DNA of 64,000 nt, taken from contig CAXKVF010000076.1 of the NCBI GenBank assembly GCA_964057225.1, positions 744,001 to 808,000 on the forward strand, in the 5' to 3' direction. The position numbers and the translations under genes were made by a program. Shown one piece after another: positions 27,962 through 39,167 of this stretch; position 1 is the first letter of the stretch; each line of letters begins with the position of its first letter. The notes beneath the pieces were generated by a model. The model was not told where the DNA came from. It was given only the letters and a program-made list of their open reading frames with translations, and ran no database searches. The stretch comes from Auanema rhodensis. Lineage: Eukaryota; Nematoda; Chromadorea; Rhabditida; Rhabditidae.

Positions 27962-28978
27962 ATGAATTAAAGTTCACGTAAATTTCAAAGTCATGGTTAC
28001 CATGAAGCAATATCAATAAAAATTTGTTTTTAGACTAATATGGACATGGGGAATCTAATTTTGAAAACCGCATCTCTTTATCTTTTAAGTGAAGCGAGTT
28101 ACATACCAAGTGCACATCACGTGTACATTTAATTAGCATGAATTAAAGTTCACGTAAATTTCAAAGTCATGGTTACCATGCACCAATATCAATAAAAATT
28201 TGTTTTTAGACTAATATGGACATGGGGAATCTAATTTTGAAAACCGCAGCTCTTTATCTTTCACGTGAAGCGAGTTACATACCAAGTGCACATCACGTGT
28301 ACATTTAATTAGCATAAATTAAAGTTCACGTAAATTTTGTTTTTAGACTAATATGGACATGGGGAATCTAATTTTGAAAACCGCATCTCTTTATCTTTCA
28401 CGTGAAGCGAGTTACATACCAAGTGCACATCACGTGTACATTTAATTAGCATAAATTAAAGTTCACGTAAATTTCAAAGTCATGGTTACCATGCACCAAT
28501 ATCAATAAAAATTTGTTTTTAGACTAATATGGACATGGGGAATCTAATTTTGAAAACCGCATCTCTTTATCTTTCACGTGAAGCGAGTTACATACCAAGT
28601 GCACATCACGTGTACATTTAATTAGCATAAATTAAAGTTCACGTAAATTTCAAAGTCATGGTTACCATGAAGCAATATCAATAAAAATTTGTTTTTAGAC
28701 TAATATGGACATGGGGAATCTAATTTTGAAAACCGCATCTCTTTATCTTTCACGTGAAGCGAGTTACATACCAAGTGCAAATCACGTGTACATTTAATTA
28801 GCATGAATTAAAGTTCACGTAAATTTCAAAGTCATGGTTACCATGCACCAATATCAATAAAAATTTGTTTTTAGACTAATATGGACATGGGGAATCTAAT
28901 TTTGAAAACCGCATCTCTTTATCTTTCACGTGAAGCGAGTTACATACCAAGTGCACATCACGTGTACATTTAATTAGC
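27962..28978 (+). repeat. Six-monomer module with 137-bp monomer, copy 1
   Basis: Order: type C beginning ATGAATT, type B beginning ATGAATT, the 137-bp monomer, type B, type C, and type B beginning ATGAATT; 1017 bp in all. This copy carries TTTTAAGTG instead of TTTCAAGTG (28084) and a CCGCAGC variant (28244), shared only with copy 2. Confidence 0.85.
28314..28450 (+). repeat. 137-bp short monomer 1 (39-bp deletion)
   Basis: Monomer positions 25-63 are missing: CGTAAATTT joins TGTTTTTAG. The loss removes the dyad, GGTTACC and AATAAA. AAATTT lies at both deletion ends (19-24 and 59-64), but the join keeps four Ts, one more than a clean microhomology join would give. Confidence 0.95.
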
Positions 28979-31618
28979 ATAAATTAAAGTTCACGTAAAT
29001 TTCAAAGTCATGGTTACCATGAAGCAATATCAATAAAAATTTGTTTTTAGACTAATATGGACATGGGGAATCTAATTTTGAAAACCGCATCTCTTTATCT
29101 TTCACGTGAAGCGAGTTACATACCAAGTGCACATCACGTGTACATTTAATTAGCATAAATTAAAGTTCACGTAAATTTCAAAGTCATGGTTACCATGAAG
29201 CAATATCAATAAAAATTTGTTTTTAGACTAATATGGACATGGGGAATCTAATTTTGAAAACCGCATCTCTTTATCTTTCACGTGAAGCGAGTTACATACC
29301 AAGTGCACATCACGTGTACATTTAATTAGCATAAATTAAAGTTCACGTAAATTTCAAAGTCATGGTTACCATGAAGCAATATCAATAAAAATTTGTTTTT
29401 AGACTAATATGGACATGGGGAATCTAATTTTGAAAACCGCATCTCTTTATCTTTCACGTGAAGCGAGTTACATACCAAGTGCAAATCACGTGTACATTTA
29501 ATTAGCATGAATTAAAGTTCACGTAAATTTCAAAGTCATGGTTACCATGCACCAATATCAATAAAAATTTGTTTTTAGACTAATATGGACATGGGGAATC
29601 TAATTTTGAAAACCGCATCTCTTTATCTTTCACGTGAAGCGAGTTACATACCAAGTGCACATCACGTGTACATTTAATTAGCATAAATTAAAGTTCACGT
29701 AAATTTCAAAGTCATGGTTACCATGAAGCAATATCAATAAAAATTTGTTTTTAGACTAATATGGACATGGGGAATCTAATTTTGAAAACCGCATCTCTTT
29801 ATCTTTCACGTGAAGCGAGTTACATACCAAGTGCACATCACGTGTACATTTAATTAGCATAAATTAAAGTTCACGTAAATTTCAAAGTCATGGTTACCAT
29901 GAACCAATATCAATAAAAATTTGTTTTTAGACTAATATGGACATGGGGAATCTAATTTTGAAAACCGCATCTCTTTATCTTTCACGTGAAGCGAGTTACA
30001 TACCAAGTGCACATCACGTGTACATTTAATTTGCATAAATTAAAGTTCACGTAAAATTCAAAGTCATGGTTACCATGCACCAATATCAATAAAAATTTGT
30101 TTTTAGACTAATATGGACATGGGGAATCTAATTTTGAAAACCGCATCTCTTTATCTTTCACGTGAAGCGAGTTACATACCAAGTGCACATCACGTGTACA
30201 TTTAATTAGCATAAATTAAAGTTCACGTAAATTTCAAAGTCATGGTTACCATGAACCAATATCAATAAAAATTTGTTTTTAGACTAATATGGACATGGGG
30301 AATCTAATTTTGAAAACCGCATCTCTTTATCTTTCACGTGAAGCGAGTTACATACCAAGTGCACATCACGTGTACATTTAATTAGCATAAATTAAAGTTC
30401 ACGTAAAATTCAAAGTCATGGTTACCATGCACCAATATCAATAAAAGTTTGTTTTTAGACTAATATAGACATAGGGAATCTAATTTTGAAAACCGCATCT
30501 CTTTATCTTTCACGTGAAGCGAGTTACATACCAAATGCACATCACGTGTACATTTAATTAGCATAAATTAAAGTTCACGTAAATTTCAAAGTCATGGTTA
30601 CCATGAACCAATATCAATAAAAATTTGTTTTTAGACTAATATGGACATGGGGAATCTAATTTTGAAAACCGCATCTCTTTATCTTTCACGTGAAGCGAGT
30701 TACATACCAAGTGCACATCACGTGTACATTTAATTAGCATAAATTAAAGTTCACGTAAATTTCAAAGTCATGGTTACCATGAAGCAATATCAATAAAAAT
30801 TTGTTTTTAGACTAATATGGACATGGGGAATCTAATTTTGAAAACCGCATCTCTTTATCTTTCACGTGAAGCGAGTTACATACCAAGTGCACATCACGTG
30901 TACATTTTATTAGCATAAATTAAAGTTCACGTAAATTTCAAAGTCATGGTTACCATGAACCAATATCAATAAAAATTTGTTTTTAGACTAATATGGACAT
31001 GGGGAATCTAATTTTGAAAACCGCATCTCTTTATCTTTCACGTGAAGCGAGTTACATACCAAGTGCACATCACGTGTACATTTAATTAGCATAAATTAAA
31101 GTTCACGTAAATTTCAAAGTCATGGTTACCATGAAGCAATATCAATAAAAATTTGTTTTTAGACTAATATGGACATGGGGAATCTAATTTTGAAAACCGC
31201 ATCTCTTTATCTTTCACGTGAAGCGAGTTACATACCAAGTGCACATCACGTGTACATTTAATTAGCATAAATTAAAGTTCACGTAAATTTCAAAGTCATG
31301 GTTACCATGAAGCAATATCAATAAAAATTTGTTTTTAGACTAATATGGACATGGGGAATCTAATTTTGAAAACCGCATCTCTTTATCTTTCACGTGAAGC
31401 GAGTTACATACCAAGTGCACATCACGTGTACATTTAATTAGCATAAATTAAAGTTCACGTAAATTTCAAAGTCATGGTTACCATGAAGCAATATCAATAA
31501 AAATTTGTTTTTAGACTAATATGGACATGGGGAATCTAATTTTGAAAACCGCATCTCTTTATCTTTCACGTGAAGCGAGTTACATACCAAGTGCACATCA
31601 CGTGTACATTTAATTAGC

Positions 31619-32635
31619 ATGAATTAAAGTTCACGTAAATTTCAAAGTCATGGTTACCATGAAGCAATATCAATAAAAATTTGTTTTTAGACTAATATGG
31701 ACATGGGGAATCTAATTTTGAAAACCGCATCTCTTTATCTTTTAAGTGAAGCGAGTTACATACCAAGTGCACATCACGTGTACATTTAATTAGCATGAAT
31801 TAAAGTTCACGTAAATTTCAAAGTCATGGTTACCATGCACCAATATCAATAAAAATTTGTTTTTAGACTAATATGGACATGGGGAATCTAATTTTGAAAA
31901 CCGCAGCTCTTTATCTTTCACGTGAAGCGAGTTACATACCAAGTGCACATCACGTGTACATTTAATTAGCATAAATTAAAGTTCACGTAAATTTTGTTTT
32001 TAGACTAATATGGACATGGGGAATCTAATTTTGAAAACCGCATCTCTTTATCTTTCACGTGAAGCGAGTTACATACCAAGTGCACATCACGTGTACATTT
32101 AATTAGCATAAATTAAAGTTCACGTAAATTTCAAAGTCATGGTTACCATGCACCAATATCAATAAAAATTTGTTTTTAGACTAATATGGACATGGGGAAT
32201 CTAATTTTGAAAACCGCATCTCTTTATCTTTCACGTGAAGCGAGTTACATACCAAGTGCACATCACGTGTACATTTAATTAGCATAAATTAAAGTTCACG
32301 TAAATTTCAAAGTCATGGTTACCATGAAGCAATATCAATAAAAATTTGTTTTTAGACTAATATGGACATGGGGAATCTAATTTTGAAAACCGCATCTCTT
32401 TATCTTTCACGTGAAGCGAGTTACATACCAAGTGCAAATCACGTGTACATTTAATTAGCATGAATTAAAGTTCACGTAAATTTCAAAGTCATGGTTACCA
32501 TGCACCAATATCAATAAAAATTTGTTTTTAGACTAATATGGACATGGGGAATCTAATTTTGAAAACCGCATCTCTTTATCTTTCACGTGAAGCGAGTTAC
32601 ATACCAAGTGCACATCACGTGTACATTTAATTAGC
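31619..32635 (+). repeat. Six-monomer module, copy 2
   Basis: Same six monomers as copy 1, at an offset of 3657 bp and with the same TTTTAAGTG, CCGCAGC and GTGCAAATC variants. It is therefore a direct product of the 3657-bp duplication. Confidence 0.85.
31971..32107 (+). repeat. 137-bp short monomer 2
   Basis: Identical 39-bp deletion join; lies 3657 bp after short monomer 1. Confidence 0.95.
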
Positions 32636-32811
32636 ATAAATTAAAGTTCACGTAAATTTCAAAGTCATGGTTACCATGAACCAATATCAATAAAAATTTG
32701 TTTTTAGACTAATATGGACATGGGGAATCTAATTTTGAAAACCGCATCTCTTTATCTTTCACGTGAAGCGAGTTACATACCAAGTGCACATCACGTGTAC
32801 ATTTAATTAGC

Positions 32812-33828
32812 ATGAATTAAAGTTCACGTAAATTTCAAAGTCATGGTTACCATGAAGCAATATCAATAAAAATTTGTTTTTAGACTAATATGGACATGGG
32901 GAATCTAATTTTGAAAACCGCATCTCTTTATCTTTCAAGTGAAGCGAGTTACATACCAAGTGCACATCACGTGTACATTTAATTAGCATGAATTAAAGTT
33001 CACGTAAATTTCAAAGTCATGGTTACCATGCACCAATATCAATAAAAATTTGTTTTTAGACTAATATGGACATGGGGAATCTAATTTTGAAAACCGCATC
33101 TCTTTATCTTTCACGTGAAGCGAGTTACATACCAAGTGCACATCACGTGTACATTTAATTAGCATAAATTAAAGTTCACGTAAATTTTGTTTTTAGACTA
33201 ATATGGACATGGGGAATCTAATTTTGAAAACCGCATCTCTTTATCTTTCACGTGAAGCGAGTTACATACCAAGTGCACATCACGTGTACATTTAATTAGC
33301 ATAAATTAAAGTTCACGTAAATTTCAAAGTCATGGTTACCATGCACCAATATCAATAAAAATTTGTTTTTAGACTAATATGGACATGGGGAATCTAATTT
33401 TGAAAACCGCATCTCTTTATCTTTCACGTGAAGCGAGTTACATACCAAGTGCACATCACGTGTACATTTAATTAGCATAAATTAAAGTTCACGTAAATTT
33501 CAAAGTCATGGTTACCATGAAGCAATATCAATAAAAATTTGTTTTTAGACTAATATGGACATGGGGAATCTAATTTTGAAAACCGCATCTCTTTATCTTT
33601 CACGTGAAGCGAGTTACATACCAAGTGCAAATCACGTGTACATTTAATTAGCATGAATTAAAGTTCACGTAAATTTCAAAGTCATGGTTACCATGCACCA
33701 ATATCAATAAAAATTTGTTTTTAGACTAATATGGACATGGGGAATCTAATTTTGAAAACCGCATCTCTTTATCTTTCACGGGAAGCGAGTTACATACCAA
33801 GTGCACATCACGTGTACATTTAATTAGC
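32812..33828 (+). repeat. Six-monomer module, copy 3
   Basis: Carries TTTCAAGTG (32933) and lacks CCGCAGC, so it belongs to a second sub-lineage of the module. GTGCAAATC is present at 33626. A private CACGGGAAG change lies at 33777. It follows copy 2 after one type A monomer. Confidence 0.85.
33164..33300 (+). repeat. 137-bp short monomer 3
   Basis: Identical join; 1193 bp (7 monomers minus 39) after short monomer 2. Confidence 0.95.
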
Positions 33829-35060
33829 ATAAATTAAAGTTCACGTAAATTTCAAAGTCATGGTTACCATGCACCAATATCAATAAAAATTTGTTTTTAG
33901 ACTAATATGGACATGGGGAATCTAATTTTGAAAACCGCATCTCTTTATCTTTCACGTGAAGCGAGTTACATACCAAGTGCACATCACGTGTACATTTAAT
34001 TAGCATAAATTAAAGTTCACGTAAATTTCAAAGTCATGGTTACCATGCACCAATATCAATAAAAATTTGTTTTTAGACTAATATGGACATGGGGAATCTA
34101 ATTTTGAAAACCGCATCTCTTTATCTTTCACGTGAAGCGATTTACATACCAAGTGCACATCACGTGTACATTTAATTAGCATAAATTAAAGTTCACGTAA
34201 ATTTCAAAGTCATGGTTACCATGCACCAATATCAATAAAAATTTGTTTTTAGACTAATATGGACATGGGGAATCTAATTTTGAAAACCGCATCTCTTTAT
34301 CTTTCACGTGAAGCGAGTTACATACCAAGTGAACATCACGTGTACATTTAATTAGCATAAATTAAAGTTCACGTAAATTTCAAAGTCATGGTTACCATGC
34401 ACCAATATCAATAAAAATTTGTTTTTAGACTAATATGGACATGGGGAATCGAATTTTGAAAACCGCATCTCTTTATCTTTCACGTGAAGCGAGTTACATA
34501 CCAAGTGCACATCACGTGTACATTTAATTAGCATAAATTAAAGTTCACGTAAATTTCAAAGTCATGGTTACCATGCACCAATATCAATAAAAATTTGTTT
34601 TTAGACTAATATGGACATGGGGAATCTAATTTTGAAAACCGCATCTCTTTATCTTTCACGTGAAGCGAGTTACATACCAAGTGCAAATCACGTGTACATT
34701 TAATTAGCATGAATTAAAGTTCACGTAAATTTCAAAGTCATGGTTACCATGCACCAATATCAATAAAAATTTGTTTTTAGACTAATATGGACATGGGGAA
34801 TCTAATTTTGAAAACCGCATCTCTTTATCTTTCACGTGAAGCGAGTTACATACCAAGTGCACATCACGTGTACATTTAATTAGCATAAATTAAAGTTCAC
34901 GTAAATTTCAAAGTCATGGTTACCATGAACCAATATCAATAAAAATTTGTTTTTAGACTAATATGGACATGGGGAATCTAATTTTGAAAACCGCATCTCT
35001 TTATCTTTCACGTGAAGCGAGTTACATACCAAGTGCACATCACGTGTACATTTAATTAGC

Positions 35061-36077
35061 ATGAATTAAAGTTCACGTAAATTTCAAAGTCATGGTTACC
35101 ATGAAGCAATATCAATAAAAATTTGTTTTTAGACTAATATGGACATGGGGAATCTAATTTTGAAAACCGCATCTCTTTATCTTTCAAGTGAAGCGAGTTA
35201 CATACCAAGTGCACATCACGTGTACATTTAATTAGCATGAATTAAAGTTCACGTAAATTTCAAAGTCATGGTTACCATGCACCAATATCAATAAAAATTT
35301 GTTTTTAGACTAATATGGACATGGGGAATCTAATTTTGAAAACCGCATCTCTTTATCTTTCACGTGAAGCGAGTTACATACCAAGTGCACATCACGTGTA
35401 CATTTAATTAGCATAAATTAAAGTTCACGTAAATTTTGTTTTTAGACTAATATGGACATGGGGAATCTAATTTTGAAAACCGCATCTCTTTATCTTTCAC
35501 GTGAAGCGAGTTACATACCAAGTGCACATCACGTGTACATTTAATTAGCATAAATTAAAGTTCACGTAAATTTCAAAGTCATGGTTACCATGCACCAATA
35601 TCAATAAAAATTTGTTTTTAGACTAATATGGACATGGGGAATCTAATTTTGAAAACCGCATCTCTTTATCTTTCACGTGAAGCGAGTTACATACCAAGTG
35701 CACATCACGTGTACATTTAATTAGCATAAATTAAAGTTCACGTAAATTTCAAAGTCATGGTTACCATGAAGCAATATCAATAAAAATTTGTTTTTAGACT
35801 AATATGGACATGGGGAATCTAATTTTGAAAACCGCATCTCTTTATCTTTCACGTGAAGCGAGTTACATACCAAGTGCAAATCACGTGTACATTTAATTAG
35901 CATGAATTAAAGTTCACGTAAATTTCAAAGTCATGGTTACCATGCACCAATATCAATAAAAATTTGTTTTTAGACTAATATGGACATGGGGAATCTAATG
36001 TTGAAAACCGCATCTCTTTATCTTTCACGTGAAGCGAGTTACATACCAAGTGCACATCACGTGTACATTTAATTAGC
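35061..36077 (+). repeat. Six-monomer module, copy 4
   Basis: Offset 2249 bp from copy 3 (13 monomers minus 39 bp). TTTCAAGTG and GTGCAAATC are present. A private CTAATGTTG substitution lies near 36000. Confidence 0.85.
35413..35549 (+). repeat. 137-bp short monomer 4
   Basis: Identical join; 2249 bp after short monomer 3. Confidence 0.95.
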
Positions 36078-36429
36078 ATAAATTAAAGTTCACGTAAATT
36101 TCAAAGTCATGGTTACCATGAAGCAATATCAATAAAAATTTGTTTTTAGACTAATATGGACATGGGGAATCTAATTTTGAAAACCGCATCTCTTTATCTT
36201 TCACGTGAAGCGAGTTACATACCAAGTGCACATCACGTGTACATTTAATTAGCATAAATTAAAGTTCACGTAAATTTCAAAGTCATGGTTACCATGAACC
36301 AATATCAATAAAAATTTGTTTTTAGACTAATATGGACATGGGGAATCTAATTTTGAAAACCGCATCTCTTTATCTTTCACGTGAAGCGAGTTACATACCA
36401 AGTGCACATCACGTGTACATTTAATTAGC

Positions 36430-37446
36430 ATGAATTAAAGTTCACGTAAATTTCAAAGTCATGGTTACCATGAAGCAATATCAATAAAAATTTGTTTTTA
36501 GACTAATATGGACATGGGGAATCTAATTTTGAAAACCGCATCTCTTTATCTTTCAAGTGAAGCGAGTTACATACCAAGTGCACATCACGTGTACATTTAA
36601 TTAGCATGAATTAAAGTTCACGTAAATTTCAAAGTCATGGTTACCATGCACCAATATCAATAAAAATTTGTTTTTAGACTAATATGGACATGGGGAATCT
36701 AATTTTGAAAACCGCATCTCTTTATCTTTCACGTGAAGCGAGTTACATACCAAGTGCACATCACGTGTACATTTAATTAGCATAAATTAAAGTTCACGTA
36801 AATTTTGTTTTTAGACTAATATGGACATGGGGAATCTAATTTTGAAAACCGCATCTCTTTATCTTTCACGTGAAGCGAGTTACATACCAAGTGCACATCA
36901 CGTGTACATTTAATTAGCATAAATTAAAGTTCACGTAAATTTCAAAGTCATGGTTACCATGCACCAATATCAATAAAAATTTGTTTTTAGACTAATATGG
37001 ACATGGGGAATCTAATTTTGAAAACCGCATCTCTTTATCTTTCACGTGAAGCGAGTTACATACCAAGTGCACATCACGTGTACATTTAATTAGCATAAAT
37101 TAAAGTTCACGTAAATTTCAAAGTCATGGTTACCATGAAGCAATATCAATAAAAATTTGTTTTTAGACTAATATGGACATGGGGAATCTAATTTTGAAAA
37201 CCGCATCTCTTTATCTTTCACGTGAAGCGAGTTACATACCAAGTGCACATCACGTGTACATTTAATTAGCATGAATTAAAGTTCACGTAAATTTCAAAGT
37301 CATGGTTACCATGCACCAATATCAATAAAAATTTGTTTTTAGACTAATATGGACATGGGGAATCTAATTTTAAAAACCGCATCTCTTTATCTTTCACGTG
37401 AAGCGAGTTACATACCAAGTGCACATCACGTGTACATTTAATTAGC
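36430..37446 (+). repeat. Six-monomer module, copy 5
   Basis: Offset 1369 bp from copy 4. TTTCAAGTG is present at 36554, but the fifth monomer has the ordinary GTGCACATC, which marks the sub-lineage of copies 5 to 8. Its last monomer has TTTTAAAAACC at 37368. Confidence 0.85.
36782..36918 (+). repeat. 137-bp short monomer 5
   Basis: Identical join; 1369 bp after short monomer 4. Confidence 0.95.
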
Positions 37447-38150
37447 ATAAATTAAAGTTCACGTAAATTTCAAAGTCATGGTTACCATGCACCAATATCA
37501 ATAAAAATTTGTTTTTAGACTAATATGGACATGGGGAATCTAATTTTGAAAACCGCATCTCTTTATCTTTCACGTGAAGCGATTTACATACCAAGTGCAC
37601 ATCACGTGTACATTTAATTAGCATAAATTAAAGTTCACGTAAATTTCAAAGTCATGGTTACCATGCACCAATATCAATAAAAATTTGTTTTTAGACTAAT
37701 ATGGACATGGGGAATCTAATTTTGAAAACCGCATCTCTTTATCTTTCACGTGAAGCGAGTTACATACCAAGTGCACATCACGTGTACATTTAATTAGCAT
37801 AAATTAAAGTTCACGTAAATTTCAAAGTCATGGTTACCATGCACCAATATCAATAAAAATTTGTTTTTAGACTAATATGGACATAGGGAATCTAATTTTG
37901 AAAACCGCATCTCTTTATCTTTCACGTGAAGCGAGTTACATACCAAATGCACATCACGTGTACATTTAATTAGCATAAATTAAAGTTCACGTAAATTTCA
38001 AAGTCATGGTTACCATGAACCAATATCAATAAAAATTTGTTTTTAGACTAATATGGACATGGGGAATCTAATTTTGAAAACCGCATCTCTTTATCTTTCA
38101 CGTGAAGCGAGTTACATACCAAGTGCACATCACGTGTACATTTAATTAGC

Positions 38151-38326
38151 ATAAATTAAAGTTCACGTAAATTTCAAAGTCATGGTTACCATGAACCAAT
38201 ATCAATAAAAATTTGTTTTTAGACTAATATGGACATGGGGAATCTAATTTTGAAAACCGCATCTCTTTATCTTTCACGTGAAGCGATTTACATACCAAGT
38301 GCACATCACGTGTACATTTAATTAGC
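38151..38326 (+). repeat. Type A monomer with GCGATTT, probable hybrid
   Basis: In the other copies seen (34139, 37580, 39300, 43309, 44013, 47142, 48198) GCGATTT sits in type B monomers. Here it sits in a type A monomer and is followed at once by an ATGAATT monomer. It lies exactly at the boundary of the 1721-bp duplication, so it may be the recombinant monomer of that exchange or a short gene conversion. Confidence 0.55.
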
Positions 38327-39167
38327 ATGAATTAAAGTTCACGTAAATTTCAAAGTCATGGTTACCATGCACCAATATCAATAAAAATTTGTTTTTAGAC
38401 TAATATGGACATGGGGAATCTAATTTTGAAAACCGCATCTCTTTATCTTTCACGTGAAGCGAGTTACATACCAAGTGCACATCACGTGTACATTTAATTA
38501 GCATAAATTAAAGTTCACGTAAATTTTGTTTTTAGACTAATATGGACATGGGGAATCTAATTTTGAAAACCGCATCTCTTTATCTTTCACGTGAAGCGAG
38601 TTACATACCAAGTGCACATCACGTGTACATTTAATTAGCATAAATTAAAGTTCACGTAAATTTCAAAGTCATGGTTACCATGCACCAATATCAATAAAAA
38701 TTTGTTTTTAGACTAATATGGACATGGGGAATCTAATTTTGAAAACCGCATCTCTTTATCTTTCACGTGAAGCGAGTTACATACCAAGTGCACATCACGT
38801 GTACATTTAATTAGCATAAATTAAAGTTCACGTAAATTTCAAAGTCATGGTTACCATGAAGCAATATCAATAAAAATTTGTTTTTAGACTAATATGGACA
38901 TGGGGAATCTAATTTTGAAAACCGCATCTCTTTATCTTTCACGTGAAGCGAGTTACATACCAAGTGCACATCACGTGTACATTTAATTAGCATGAATTAA
39001 AGTTCACGTAAATTTCAAAGTCATGGTTACCATGCACCAATATCAATAAAAATTTGTTTTTAGACTAATATGGACATGGGGAATCTAATTTTGAAAACCG
39101 CATCTCTTTATCTTTCACGTGAAGCGAGTTACATACCAAGTGCACATCACGTGTACATTTAATTAGC
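38327..39167 (+). repeat. Module copy 6, lacking its first monomer
   Basis: Starts directly at the ATGAATT type B monomer; the type C/CAAGTG monomer that leads the other copies is missing. The 137-bp monomer follows, then types B, C and B as usual. It is the second member of the 1721-bp duplication. Confidence 0.82.
38503..38639 (+). repeat. 137-bp short monomer 6
   Basis: Identical join; 1721 bp after short monomer 5. Confidence 0.95.

Larger units (their letters stand above)
26026..29682 (+). repeat. 3657-bp higher-order unit, copy 1 (21 monomers, one short)
   Basis: The unit is 20 monomers of 176 bp plus one of 137 bp. Private markers recur exactly 3657 bp later: AATTTGCATA (26371), GACATAGGGA with CCAAATGC (26811, 26876), TTTTATTAG (27248), TCTTTTAAGTG (28081), CCGCAGC (28244) and GTGCAAATC (28775). 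The first 2953 bp, to 28978, match copy 2. The last four monomers (28979-29682) look like a separate 704-bp local duplication, because GCAAATC plus GCATGAATT recurs there 704 bp after 28777. Confidence 0.85.
29683..32635 (+). repeat. 3657-bp higher-order unit, copy 2 (partial)
   Basis: Matches 26026-28978 at a constant offset of 3657 bp, with markers at 30028, 30468, 31738, 31901 and 32431. One added substitution (TATAGAC at 30464) arose after duplication. After 32635 the monomer order departs from copy 1, so the exchange or duplication ended there. Confidence 0.85.
36606..38326 (+). repeat. 1721-bp ten-monomer unit, copy 1
   Basis: Order: B (ATGAATT), 137-bp, B, C, B (ATGAATT), B (GCGATTT at 37580), B, B (GACATAGGGA/CCAAATGC), A, A. 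Markers GCGATTT and GACATAGGGA recur exactly 1721 bp later. The last monomer differs from copy 2 by GCGATTT at 38286. Confidence 0.85.

Noticed and set aside
28314-28450. The 137-bp monomer as a separate satellite family
   Set aside because: It is identical to the 176-bp monomer apart from one 39-bp deletion.
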